Origin: Poa pratensis
Lineage: Eukaryota; Streptophyta; Magnoliopsida; Poales; Poaceae
NCBI GenBank assembly: GCA_947311845.1
Contig: CAMZMU010000096.1
Span: forward strand, 14,764,333-14,828,332
DNA length: 64,000 nucleotides
Direction: 5' to 3'
The position numbers and the translations under genes are program-made. The notes under the pieces were generated by a model that saw nothing but the letters and a program-made list of their open reading frames with translations, was not told where the DNA came from and made no database searches. Shown piece by piece: positions 31,510-42,596 of the stretch (positions are counted from its first letter, which is position 1; each line of letters begins with the position of its first letter).

Positions 31510-34500
31510 CTAAGCATAGAAACGGCGCAGCTGCGCAACGTTCCAAGGATTGTGGGAGAGTTCGCCGGTCTTCGCATGCTTCAGTCTGTATGCTCCACCA
31601 CCTATGACCTCGGTGATGATGAAGGGTCCTTCCCATGGAGAAGCAAGTTTATGCACCTTCTTTTGCTTCAGTCGAAGTACCAAGTCACCCACCTCGAAGG
31701 ACCTGGTACGCAGTCGACGGCTGTGATAGTTGCGTAGATCTTGCTGGTAGACAGCTGTACGTGCTAGCGCTGTGTTGCGTGCTTCTTCGAGCAAGTCGAC
31801 TGCATCTTCGAGTGCTTCATCTGCATCTTCTTCATTGTATGCTTCGACCTTGGTGCGTTGAACCTTACGTCTGATGGCAGGATTGCCTCTGCGCCGTAGA
31901 CCATGAAGAATGGAGTGAATTGTGTTGAGGCGTTGGGTGTTGTGCGTAGGCTCCATAGCACAGACGGGAGCTCTTCTACCCAAGCACCCGCAGCCCTTTT
32001 GAGTGGCACCAGGAGGCGCTTCTTGATTCCACTCGTCACAAGCCCATTGGCCTTTTCGACTTGGCCGTTTGATTGCGGGTGCGCCACAGATGCATAATTG
32101 AGCGTGATATCTTGCTCTTTGCAGAAGGATTTGAATTCCTCAGCCGTGAAGTTTGTACCGTTGTCAGTGATGATGCTGCTTGGCACACCAAAGCGGTATA
32201 TGATGGATTTTATGAAATTGACTGCTGTAGTGGCAGTCGAACTTGTGATGGGTACTGCTTCAATCCACTTGGTGAACTTGTCGACCGCCACCAGAAGGTG
32301 AGTATGCCCTCCATGGGAGGATTTTTTGAGTGGCCCAACCATATCGAGCCCCCACTGGGCGAAAGGCCAGGCCAATGGTATTGTCTTCAACGCCGATGCG
32401 GGTGCGTGTGGCTTTGTGGCGAATTTTTGGCAGCCGATGCACCTTTTGACTATGTCCTCCGCGTCTTTGAGTGCTGTGGGCCAGTAGAAGCCTGCGCGAA
32501 AGGCTTTGGCTACGAGTGATCGACTGCTGGCGTGATGCCCGCAAGTACCTGCATGAATATCACGAAGGATGGCTTGGCCATCTTCAAATGCTATGCAACG
32601 CTGGAACATACCTGATATGCTGCGTTTGTAAAGTTCACCGTTGATGACAGTGTATGCTTTAGATCGTCGAGTGACGCGTCTTGACTCTGTGAAGTCTTCG
32701 GGTACCTCGCCGCGGAGTATGTATGCGAGGAAGGGTTGAGTCCAAGTTGGCTCGATGAGGAGTACCTCGACTGGTGGGTCCTCTGTGCTAGGTGTTTTGC
32801 TCTTGGCTGGTGCGGCTGTGCAGGAGTTGCCGCTTCTTTTTGATTGATCTGTGCTCTATGCGCTCGAAGAAGACACCAGGTGGCACTGGTGCTTTGGTCG
32901 CACCAATGTTGGCTAACTTATCTGCTTCTTCATTGCTTTCACGCCCTATGTGCCGCAACTCGCAGCCTTCGAAGCTGCCCTCCATGATGTTGTACAGTCA
33001 CGGTAGGCGATCATGTTATCTGCGATTGCGTCACAAGCCTTCATTGTTTGCTGCACCACCAATTCGAGTCGCCGTAGATCATCAGTCGAGTGCACCCGAG
33101 TGCTTTGGCCATCCTCATGCCATGGATCAGAGCCTCATATTCTGCTTCGTTATTGGATGGGAACTCGAATCCCATTTGCAGGATGTAGCGGAGCTTGTCG
33201 CCTTTTGGTGATATGAGGATGACACCTGCGCCTGCGCCTTCGTTTTTCTTCGAGCCATCAAAGTACATGGTCCAGGAATTGGACACATCTGGTGCTCCTG
33301 GGAGCTGAGCTTCAATCCACTCGGTGTGGAAGTCGGGTAAACTTGTGCTTTGATGGCCTTCGGGTAATCATACTTGATGTCTCTTGGTGCTAGCTCGATG
33401 AGCCATTTTGCTACTCGCCCAGTCGCATTGGGGTTTGTGAGGATGTCCCCGATCCCTGAAGTGCTGATTACAGTGATCGGGTGCTCGGAGAAGTAATGCG
33501 TCAGCTTCCTTGAGGACATGAACACGGCGTATGCCAGCTTCTGATAGTGCGGGTACCGCTGCTTTGATGTGGAGAGCACTTCACTCAAGTAATAGACTGG
33601 ACGTTGTATGCTTTGGGGTGTCCCTCCTCCTGCGTTCGACCACAGAACAGTGCTCACCACCCTATTAGTTGCAGAGACATATAGGTATAGTGGCTCGCGT
33701 TCCCTTGGTGCTACGAGGATTGGAGGGCTTGTGAGGACTCGCTTGAGGTCCGTGAAGGCTGCTTCGGCTTCTGGCGTCCACTCGAACTTATCTGCCTTCT
33801 TCATCAGTCGATAGAACGGGAGTGCTTTTTCGCCTAGCTTGCTGATGAATCGACTGAGTGCTGCTACTCTACCCGCCAACTTTTGCACGTCGTGGAGCTT
33901 TGAAGGCCTTTGCATCGTCAAGATGGCCTGTATTTTCTCCGGGTCCGCCTCGATTCCTCGAGCTGAGACTAGATACCCGAGGAGTTGCCCGGCTGGCACG
34001 CCGAACGTGCACTTCTTCGGGTTGAGCTTGATGTGGAAGCGTTTGAGGTTTGCGAATGTCTCCGCAAGTCATCGAGTAGCGTGCTTTCTTCTCTTGTGGT
34101 GATGACGATGTCATCTACATAGACCTGGACGTTTCGCCCAATCTGCTTCTTGAGGCAATCTTGCATCATGCGCTGATAGGTTGCGCCTGCGTTTTTGAGC
34201 CCGAAAGGCATTGTGGTGTAGCAGTAGACCCCGAGTGGGGTTATGAACGCCGTTTTTTCTTCATCCTCTTCCTTCATCCTTATCTGGTGGTAACCCGAGT
34301 AAGCATCCAGGAAGGACAAGCGAGCGCACCCGGCGGTGGAGTCGACGATCTGGTCGATTCGAGGTAGTGGAAAGTGATCCTTTGGACAGCACTTATTGAG
34401 TGCTGTAAAATCTACACACATCCGCAGGATGTCTGTATGCTTCTTCTCTACAAGTACGGGGTTGGCCACCCATTGTGATTTCTTGATCTCTCTGATGAAT

Positions 34501-34924
34501 CCTGCTGCGAGTAGCCTGTCGACTTCGGCTTCGACTGCAGTTCTTTTTGGGCCGGATATGCGGCGCATTGTTTGTTTGACTGGTTTAGCACCTGGAAGTA
34601 GCTGGAGAGAGTGCTCGGCGAATTCCCTGGGAATACCTGGCATGTCTGCTGGACACCATGCAAATATATCCCAGTTCTCACGGAGGAATTCGACGAGCGC
34701 GCTTTCCTATGCGATAGGCAGACTCGACGAGACATTGACTGTCTTGGTCGGGTCAGTCGGGTGCACCTGATGCGATCTTGTGTCGTTGGTGGCACTGAAT
34801 GCTCTGTCGACTGCCACCTTTTTGTGCTCTGGCATAAGTGTTCGATCGTTGGAGACCGCTAGATCGCGAGTGTTGCTTCCATGCCAAACATCTCAGAGAT
34901 TTTGCTGAATTCTCGGTCGCAAGA
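31510..34924 (-). pseudogene. Tat element pol: reverse transcriptase, two RNases H, integrase (several frameshifts)
   Basis: In element sense: reverse transcriptase at 34643-34070 (FSFLDAYSGYHQIR region; catalytic YVDDIV near 34100-34125); RT-linked RNase H at about 33999-33400 (KFEWTPEAEAAF...); archaeal-type RNase H at 33286-33041 (MYFDGSKKNEGAGAGVIL, NNEAEYEAL) continuing to about 32830; integrase at 32609-31790 with an H-H-C-C zinc finger and the catalytic core (GLDMVGP, TDNGTNF, NGQVEKANG); C-terminal chromatin-side region at 31880-31510 (GPFIITEVIGGGAYRLKH). Frames change at about 34975, 34065, 33345, 33050, 33005, 32830 and 31855, each by a single base and mostly a loss. No intact enzyme can be made from it. 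Confidence 0.85.
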
Positions 34925-34925
34925 G

Positions 34926-37900
34926 TCAGACTTTTGGAAGTTCCCCTTGACTGTGATTACTCCTTTTGGTCCAGGCATCTTCAGCTGGAGGTATGCAATG
35001 TGGCACCGCCATGAATCGAGCGAACGTCGGGCGTCCAAGTATAGCATGGTATTGTGACTTCCAGTCGACCACTTCGAACTCAATCGACTCTGTCCTGAAG
35101 TGGTGCTTGTCCCCGAACGTTACGTCGAGTTGTATGGTGCCCTCTGGGCTTATTGCTTTCCCTGGAACGATACCGTGGAAGGTATTTGAAGATCTTGGCA
35201 GGTTTTCGACTGACCTGTTCATTTTGCGGAGCGTATCTGCGAAGATGATGTTTATGCCGCTCCCACCATCCATGAAGACCTTGGACATGGCGTAGCCTCC
35301 AATTTGCGCGTCGAGTACCAGAGCAGAGTGCCCTGGTCGAACAACCGATGGAGGGTGGTCCTCTTTGCTGAAGCTTATTGTAGTTTCGGCTCCCTTCAAG
35401 TATTCTGTTACCGCAGGAGGTGACATGACCGCCATGTTTACCTGTCGAGTGCGAAGTTTTTGCTCCCTGTTGGAAGGTCGACCTTTCTGTATCATGTACA
35501 TCTGCCCTTGGGGCGGAGGGTACTGTGGTTCGTCCACCCGAGGCACGGGCTGTATGGCACCCGCGAGATTTCCGCCTGGGGCAGGCTGTGGTGGTGGAGG
35601 TGGTGCCATCAGAACAGGCACGTTGTTTGGCTGAGGCACGGGTGCAGGTGCTTGTGCGGCTGCTGCCTTTCTGCGATTTACGTAATCAGTCGCCATTTGG
35701 TCGAACTCCCTGCAGTTTCTCATCGAGTGGTTGGATCGCAGTTTTCCATCGTCCCCCTTGTACAGGTGGAATCTGCAATCAGCGTCCATCTTTTCTTCGA
35801 ATGATCGCTCAGATTGTGCCCGTGACTTGCGCCAATCCTTCCTCTTGTAGCTATCACTGCGTTGGCCGTCTCGACGATCATCTCGACTGTCTCGCCGATC
35901 ATCTCGACTGTCTCGCCGATCTTCCGACCGTCGGTCGCTTCTGTCCTGATCATTGCGGGGTGTGGAGAACCCAGCCGCCATGAATTCGGGTCTGTCATCG
36001 TCGTAATGACGTTTTGAACGTTTGCGCCTTCGGTCGTCTCTGTACGAGTCTCTATGGCTTCGACTGCTATTCTCATGTTTGTCACGGGGTGAGGACCCGC
36101 GTGTGGTGCGTGCCATATCCTCTCCATCTGCCCACTCAGTCGCGATCTGCAAGAGGTGGGCTACAGATTTTGGCTTTTGGCGGCCAAGTGCTTCTTTGAA
36201 GTCTCGCCTGGCGAGGCCCATGACGAAAGCATCCATGGCCATATCTTCTGAAACCACTCCAACTGAGTTACGTATCTCAGTCCATCGTCTGATGTATGAC
36301 CTCAACGTTTCGTCTGAACGCTGAACGCAGGCCCGCAGCTCCTCGAATGTTTTCGGGCGCTCACATAGAGGCTCGAAGTTTTTGACGAAATCCCTGCGGA
36401 AGTGATCCCACGAGTCGTATGTTGATGGAGGTAGGGCCTTGAGCCAGTCGCGAGCTGTGCCTTCGAGCATGAGTCGTATGTACTGCATGGCTGTAGTGTT
36501 GGTGCCCCGCTGGCACGCAACTGCCAGCCTGTAATCTTCCAGCCACCCGGAAGGTTCCTGTCGACCCGTGTACTTGGGCTGTTCGGATGTGAGTTTGAAT
36601 CCTTTGGGCATCCGTGTCTCGCGGACGCGTCGAGTGAAGCACAGAGCTCCATGTGGCTCAGGCTCTCGATCAGAGTATGAGTCGCTACTGTAAGATCTGC
36701 GTGATCTGCTCCTGGACCTGCGCCTTCGCGAGCCGCTTCTTTCCTTCGAGTGGTGGCGACGACCACTGTGATTATGCTCTTCCCGAGGTGCGTCGACTAG
36801 GGCACGGTCTCGACTCCCACCTGGAGTTCTTGGAACTTGGCGTATGGCCTTTGCAGCTAAGGCGAGTGATTTGATCTGTTGGCGGTGTAGTTTTGCGTTG
36901 GGGTCATCCGCTGGGGGCTTGATTGCCTCCAGGTATGCTGCAGCGGTGTAGAGAGCACCTGCTGCTGTTTTGGGCACCGGGTTGCGGGTGAGTGCCGCCT
37001 TCTCGCCTGGCGAGAGGTGTGACAACCTTGATCTGCGTACTGTGTCTGCTCGCCCGATGGAGCTCAGGGAGAGCTGTCTTCTGCGCACACTCGACAAGCT
37101 AGCTTGCTTTTTGCGTTCTTCGAGTGTGGCTCTTATCTGCTTCAGTCGAAGTGACTCCTGCCAGTTGAAGTACTGGAAGGTCAACATCTCCTCTTGTGTT
37201 GCGTCTGCTGGCATCATTGTGCACTCCTTGATAACTTTATCTGCTTTTGCTGCCATCTCAGCAGTGATTGTGAGGGTTGTGGCTCCGTCCGGCATAGTGA
37301 CTGTGCACGGGAATTCTGTAGGCCTGCGACTGGCCGCAGTTTCTGATGTTTCTGCGGTGATGGCAATGTATACCTGCTGTGGTATGACCCGAGGGTATAT
37401 GTATGTACTTTCGAGTCCCGTCATGGACTCGACATCTTCATCGAGGCTCATGTCTGAGCCTGTATGTTCATCGAGTGGTTCATCTGGACGGATCTCGCAG
37501 TCGACGTCTTCGTCGCCTATGCCCATCTCGGCGTCGGCGAGGTTGTTATGAGTCTCGAAGTCGAGGTTGTTGTTGGCGCAGATCTCGGAGTCGACGTGGT
37601 TGTCGATATGAGTTTCGAGGTCGTCGAAGTCGCTGAGGGAGATCCCGCAGTCGAAACTCTCCTCGAGTGGGAGATCCAGCTCGGGATCGTTTGTGCGGTA
37701 TGCTAATTCGGCCTCCTCGCCCTGGAGCTCTTCAATGAGCTCGCGCATCTCTCGTGTGGACATGGTTGTTGCAGACGAACAAGCTTGTAGGGTCGATGAT
37801 GGTATGGACGCAGTGGAAAGATCCGCAGTCGAAGGAGCCGCAGCCGATGGAGCCTCGGGTGCGAAAGTCGCGAGTTGGCGTGGATCCGTCAAGTCCTGCA

Positions 37901-38255
37901 CACCAAGCTTGTTGACGAAAAAATTGAACGAACCAACGGTTAAACCCAAACCTGACTCGAGATCGGAGAAGGCCTCCTGGAATCCTGGCGAGTGTGGCTC
38001 GAAATCCATCAGAGGATCCGATGTGCTTTTTGCGGGTGAAGCTGGCGTGTTGCCGTTTGTCGAGTGAGCCGGCGAGTTGCCGTGTGCCGCCTGAGTCGGC
38101 GAGTTCTGGTTTGTCGATGCAGCCGGCGAGTTGCCGTTTGTAGATCCGATCGGCGAGTCGCCGTTTTCCGATGGAACCGAAGAAACCTCGAGTCCAGCAC
38201 TATTCTTTCCCACAGACGGCGCCAATTGACGAGGTGTACCCTCATCAAATCCCAT
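34926..38255 (-). CDS. Tat element gag-protease ORF
   Basis: About 1110 residues from the ATG at 38255, which lies inside the 5' LTR; the frame crosses the LTR end and the primer site without a stop. The first half is acidic and low-complexity. A Retrotrans_gag domain follows (WLEDYRLAVACQRGTNTTAM ... WDHFRRDFVKNFEPL), then an arginine/aspartate-rich stretch (RRDSRDDRRDSRDDRRDGQR). No canonical CCHC knuckle is visible; a single C-x-based remnant (CRFHLYKGDDGK) replaces it. The end holds a retropepsin-like protease (MDGGSGINII, then AILGRPTF). The reading frame is lost near 34975, so it ends out of frame at 34926. An upstream in-frame ATG at 38324 also exists. Confidence 0.8.
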   Translation of the reverse strand: MGFDEGTPRQLAPSVGKNSAGLEVSSVPSENGDSPIGSTNGNSPAASTNQNSPTQAAHGNSPAHSTNGNTPASPAKSTSDPLMDFEPHSPGFQEAFSDLESGLGLTVGSFNFFVNKLGVQDLTDPRQLATFAPEAPSAAAPSTADLSTASIPSSTLQACSSATTMSTREMRELIEELQGEEAELAYRTNDPELDLPLEESFDCGISLSDFDDLETHIDNHVDSEICANNNLDFETHNNLADAEMGIGDEDVDCEIRPDEPLDEHTGSDMSLDEDVESMTGLESTYIYPRVIPQQVYIAITAETSETAASRRPTEFPCTVTMPDGATTLTITAEMAAKADKVIKECTMMPADATQEEMLTFQYFNWQESLRLKQIRATLEERKKQASLSSVRRRQLSLSSIGRADTVRRSRLSHLSPGEKAALTRNPVPKTAAGALYTAAAYLEAIKPPADDPNAKLHRQQIKSLALAAKAIRQVPRTPGGSRDRALVDAPREEHNHSGRRHHSKERSGSRRRRSRSRSRRSYSSDSYSDREPEPHGALCFTRRVRETRMPKGFKLTSEQPKYTGRQEPSGWLEDYRLAVACQRGTNTTAMQYIRLMLEGTARDWLKALPPSTYDSWDHFRRDFVKNFEPLCERPKTFEELRACVQRSDETLRSYIRRWTEIRNSVGVVSEDMAMDAFVMGLARRDFKEALGRQKPKSVAHLLQIATEWADGEDMARTTRGSSPRDKHENSSRSHRDSYRDDRRRKRSKRHYDDDRPEFMAAGFSTPRNDQDRSDRRSEDRRDSRDDRRDSRDDRRDGQRSDSYKRKDWRKSRAQSERSFEEKMDADCRFHLYKGDDGKLRSNHSMRNCREFDQMATDYVNRRKAAAAQAPAPVPQPNNVPVLMAPPPPPQPAPGGNLAGAIQPVPRVDEPQYPPPQGQMYMIQKGRPSNREQKLRTRQVNMAVMSPPAVTEYLKGAETTISFSKEDHPPSVVRPGHSALVLDAQIGGYAMSKVFMDGGSGINIIFADTLRKMNRSVENLPRSSNTFHGIVPGKAISPEGTIQLDVTFGDKHHFRTESIEFEVVDWKSQYHAILGRPTFARFMAVPHCIPPAEDAWTKRSNHSQGELPKV
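38212..38226 (-). promoter_or_regulatory. Primer-binding site of the Tat element
   Basis: On the - strand TTGGCGCCGTCTGTG lies directly after the 5' LTR (38227). The TGGCGCC start is common in plant Gypsy elements. The tRNA species was not matched. Confidence 0.75.
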
Positions 38256-38717
38256 GGTTAAGGACCTAGGGTTGAGATTATGGGGAGAGAACGTGGTAGT
38301 ACTGATAGTTTCGTCGGCTGACAAGCAGAGGCAAAGATTTACCCAGGTTCAGGCCCCTCGGGTGGAGGCAAAGACCCTACTTCCTGCTTGTCTGATATTA
38401 ATTGTGGATTATGCGATTACAGGGAGCTCCGGCGAGTTGATGATCTCGCAAGAGCTTTGGTGGTTCGTGTATGGCTTGGTCCCAGATCGGCACCCCTCCC
38501 AGCCTTTAAATAGGCTGGGTCTCGGGAGTTTGTAACCGACCTAGTTTACACATAAGGAAAGCTTAAACCGACTATGCCTATGTCTAGTCTTGGAGGGTAC
38601 TCCATCTTCTTTGGGCCTTTGTCTTGGGCTTCGAGTAGGCTTTTCGATATTGGGCCTTAGTCGTCACGTGCACCAGGTACCCTCATGATAGGGTACCCGA
38701 TATGTATTCCCATGTCA
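38227..38717 (-). repeat. 5' LTR of the Tat element (element sense is -)
   Basis: 491 bp, about 2 percent different from the 3' LTR by hand count. Confidence 0.95.
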
Positions 38718-39529
38718 GACGCGAAAGCAGAGCGAAAGGGGCGATTTTTCCGTCGGGAGCAGGCTCTGCCCATTTTGTTCTAGCGAAAGGTGCGCGCCAC
38801 CGTCGGATCGATCGGACGGTCTGGATGCAAAACCTAACTCGCTAACGGGCCGATGGGCCGAAAGGTACAGAGGGCCGCGGCCATGGGCCGTTCCCGCGTC
38901 GCTACGGGCGACAGATAGCGTAGTCGCTTGGGCCGCGAACTGCTCGCCTTGGGCGACAGATAAGAAAACGGCCGCGCTAGCAGGCCGTGGGCCGAAAGTC
39001 AAACAGGCCGCAGTCGGGCCGAGAACGCTGCGCTGCCTGTTTTTTTCCCTCTGTTAATTTTTTCCAGAGCATGTTTTAATTGTTTTTGTCCATTTTTTGT
39101 GGGCAAATTTTTATCTGGTTTTTCTATTCAAAATTATCCAACGAAATTTTGTTTAGAGAACTGAAAAGTAAAAGAAATGCTTATGAAAATATAAAGTTCA
39201 TGAATTTTATTCATTTTTCCGCTGCAAATAGTTAAAAGTAATTGCTTAAAAGCAATAAAGTGATAATTAAAATTTTAAAAGATGTGATAAAGTGAATATT
39301 AAAGGTGATTATGGTCCTGCTATTTTATGACCAACGTTGTTAATGACATGATCATGATTTGTTATTATGTGTATAAAAGGTGCATTTATTTCTATTTTCT
39401 GCCCAACGGTGATATAGATTTCATTGCATAAACAGTTGTATGTTTTAATTTCGACCAACGTTGGATTATTTGCATGCAATTGTTGTTTTGTTCTCACCTC
39501 GATGTGATGTTTCAGGAGGTTACCATTTG
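38718..39529 (+). other. Copia leader, second part
   Basis: Continues 24818-25296 after the Tat insertion. The first 300 bases are GC-rich, the rest AT-rich. No ORF with a domain. An acceptor-like TTTCAG lies just before gag. Confidence 0.6.
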
Positions 39530-40672
39530 ATGAGTTGCCTCAAGGACGCTCCAATGCTCAGGGGTGACAACTATACTGAGTGGAGGAAGAAAGTGGATCT
39601 GGCATTTGTATGTGCCGAGTTTGACTGGGTTGTGGACACTCCACAGCCAGTCAAGCCAAAAGAGCCAATAAGAGAGGCTACTGATGATGAATCTGCTTGG
39701 CAGAAAAAGTTGAGGGATCATTCTCCAGTGGAGATGAGTTACACCCTAGATAACCAAAAGTGGCTGAATGCCAACAAGAAATGCATGGCATTTATAAAGA
39801 ACACGATTGAGAACGCCATTGCGGGCTCAATCGCAGAGTGCACCTCCGTTGGGGAGTTCCTGGAAAAGATAAAGAGCCAGTTACTGGCTCTTCAAAGGTG
39901 TATGCTCCCCAGCTGGTCACAGAAAAGTACCAAGGAGGTGCACATGGCATCAGGGAGCACATCCTGAGGATGAGCAACATGGCTGCCAAGCTAAAGCCTA
40001 TGGATGATGACCTGGAGCTCAAGCCTGCTTTGCTTGTCCACCTTGTCATGGCATCTTTGTCTAAAGAGTTTGAGAACTTTGTGATCAACTACAACATGTC
40101 CCCTGATAAATGGGACATTGAAAAGACCATTGCTATGTGTGTGCAAGAGGAGGAAAGGATCAAGTCCTCTCATGGTGGTTCACTGAACTACGTGAAGGAA
40201 AACAGGAAAGAAACTACAACAACAGCAACCAAGGTGGTTCCCCCTCCAAGGCATATGGCAAAGGTCCCCAACAGTATCATCATCAGAGTCTCTCAGTGGA
40301 TAAAGATCAGTGTCTCCACTGCAAGAAGACTGGGCATTTCAAAAAAGATTGCCCAGATTGGCTCAAGTCAATAATGGCAAAGAAAGGTATAAACACAGTT
40401 TCTTTTGTAAATGAATCCCTGTATACACAATTTTCGAAATCTACTTGGTGGATTGACTCAGGTGCATCTGTTCAGGTTGCAAATTCTTTACAGGGATTCC
40501 ATCCGACAAGGACTATGCAAAGAAGCGAAAGATGCATTGAAGTCGCGAATGGAGTTCAAGCAGAAGTTGAAGCTGTTGGCGACATCTCCTTGGAGTTGGC
40601 TGATGGTTTCACGATTTTGCTTAGAGATGTCTTATTTGTTCCTTCACTTCACAGAAATTTAATAAGTGTATC
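39530..40672 (+). pseudogene. Copia gag and protease, interrupted
   Basis: Begins MSCLKDAPMLRGDNYTEWRK at 39530, a typical Copia gag N-terminus (LxGxNYxxW). Two single-base losses are inferred: at about 39881 (CAGTTACTGGC) and about 40197 (GTGAAGGAAAAC). Beyond them the protein-like text resumes in another frame. The CCHC knuckle CLHCKKTGHFKKDC is at about 40315-40356, and the protease motif WWIDSGASVQVA is near 40445. The reading frame is then cut at 40672 by the Athila-like insertion and resumes at 46674. The structural and processing functions are lost in this copy. Confidence 0.85.
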
Positions 40673-41505
40673 TGATGCATGTAAAATGTATACATGAACT
40701 TTACATTTTATTACTTGATATTCCGACTTATTTGCATCATATATGGGTTATATTTATGTTTTATAATGATTTTTGGGGATAATTCACAATTTCCCTATTT
40801 TTCTGGAATTAACCCTGCACAGGCAGAAAACCCTATTTTCTATATTTTGATGTTTCAGGGACCCAAACGATGTCCAAATGACCTGGAAATTTACGAGCAT
40901 CAGTTTTTGGAAGGAACAAAGCGTGGGAGCGAAGGAAGCGAACAAACGGAGGCCCGAGGGCCAAGATGAGTGGGCTCACGATGTTCCATTATCTACCACT
41001 TTACTAAAGAGAGAGTGCATTTGTGAAACCATGAACCCCGGTCCATTTTTAATCATAAGAAACACCTTTCCAACAACTTTTATCCATTTAACATTTTCTG
41101 CCATTATTAAATCCGAAAATACAAAAATACTTTTACATCTTGCATTCACATTATAAAACCCAAAAATATCATTTATCATTGTTTCCACCATCCTTGCATA
41201 TTATTTACCATCATTGCATATTTATTAACTGTTTTGCATTTACCTTTATCATATCATTCTCACACCTTGTGCTTAACAACCACTTGGTGAGGTTGAGGGC
41301 ACAAAACAATTCACTTTGTTTGCAGGTTCTCAAGAGAAGGATAAGAATATAAAACCTACACTACTGGTTCCCCGAGAGTTCGATATTAAACCCTCGAGTC
41401 ACCCCTCGTGGGGAAAACTGTCTTTCCTATACTATACACTCTGCACTTGGAGTATCAACCTAACCCATTTTCTTTTAACGCAGGTAACTACGTTAAGGGC
41501 CATCA
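40673..41505 (+). repeat. 5' LTR of the Athila-like element, internally deleted
   Basis: 833 bp against 1723 bp for the 3' LTR. The break is near 40982, where GTGGGCTCACG jumps to ATGTTCCATTATC; the missing text corresponds to about 45250-46145. Confidence 0.92.
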
Positions 41506-41516
41506 AGACTGTTTTC

Positions 41517-41534
41517 TGGCGCCGTTGCCGGGGA
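41517..41534 (+). promoter_or_regulatory. Primer-binding site of the Athila-like element
   Basis: TGGCGCCGTTGCCGGGGA, the common plant Gypsy primer site, 11 bases after the 5' LTR. Confidence 0.85.
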
Positions 41535-41799
41535 ACCATAGCTGAAAGGTTTATCCAAGGATATCTCACAACAAGTCAACTTCATCACCAACTTGGGCAA
41601 ACACCTAAGCTTGGGGAGGTTGCACCTACGTGAGCATCATCTTATCCATCTTTACCTTCAAATCATTTTATTTTGTTTTGTTTTTGTCTTGCATATCATA
41701 TTTATATTTCGGTTTGCATATTTTATTTTCAGTTTTGCATTTGTGTTGCATTTGTAATTTCGGTTTTGCATTGTTTAGTGTCATTTTATTTTCAGTTTT

Positions 41800-42596
41800 G
41801 CATAAAAAATTAAAGATCACCATTATAGCTCAAAAACATGAGGAAACAATTAAATATTGCCAAGAGGTTATAAATAAATCTTGGGAACACATTCATGAGC
41901 AAGAGAGAGTTGCTAAGGAAACTATTATGATAATGAATGAGAGAAAAGTTGAGGAATTTAAAATGCTTAGTGAAGTCAAGAAACCATTGCTTGACTTAGA
42001 TAAGTGTAGCTTGCATGAATTAATATCTATCTTACAACAATTTGCAAGTGATCCTTCCATTAATGTTAACCAAGCTGGTTTTGGTTCTTATATTGCTAAT
42101 CATGTTTTAAAAGAAAAGATTGCTAGGTACAACCAAGAAGCTATGATACCACCTAAGCTTGGGGATATATGGATTCCCAAAGTATAGTAACCATTGGAAA
42201 AGAGACACACCATGCTATATTAGATCTAGGATCTAGTGTCTCTGTTTTATCTAAAGAATATATGAAGTTCTTGAATTAAAGAATCTTGAAAAATGCTCTA
42301 TTGAACTTGCACTTGCTGATGATTCCATTAAACATGCTTTAGGAAAAGTAAGTGATGTTATGGTAGAGTTGCATATGACATTTGTACCTGTTGATTTTCT
42401 AATCATGGATATGGGGAATAAAACCTCTAGTCCAATTATTCTTGGAAGACCTTTTCTTCGTACCACAGGTGCTATCATTGATTCAAAAGAAGGGAATGTG
42501 AAGTTTCAGTTTCCACACAAGAAGTGCATGGAACACTTCCCAAGGAAGAGGGACACACCAAAGTTCAAGCTCCCTCATGAGCTTCGTCCACAATAA
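41800..42596 (+). pseudogene. Gag-tail and protease remnant of the Athila-like element
   Basis: The first part (to the stop near 42187) is charged and helical (EETIKYCQEVINKSWEHIHE ... LDKCSLHELISILQQFA) and ends with PPKLGDIWIPKV. The protease part follows in other frames: HAILDLGSSVSVLSKE near 42210-42255, then IILGRPFLRTTGAIID and FQFPHKKC. The active-site motif reads DLGSS instead of D(T/S/L)GA. Frameshifts at about 42187 and 42258 separate the parts. Typical of Athila-type gag-protease text. The usual pol is absent downstream. Confidence 0.7.

Larger units (their letters stand above)
25297..38717 (-). mobile_element. Tat-lineage Gypsy LTR retrotransposon nested in the Copia leader
   Basis: LTRs are 25297-25788 and 38227-38717 with a perfect target duplication GACGC (25292-25296, 38718-38722). 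The element reads on the - strand: gag and protease, reverse transcriptase, RNase H, a second archaeal-type RNase H, then integrase. The extra RNase H and the + strand ORFs between integrase and 3' LTR are hallmarks of the plant Tat (Ogre/Retand/Grande) lineage. By hand the LTRs differ by about nine substitutions and a few single-base indels in about 490 bp. The coding region carries several single-base shifts, so this copy cannot make a full polyprotein. Confidence 0.93.
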
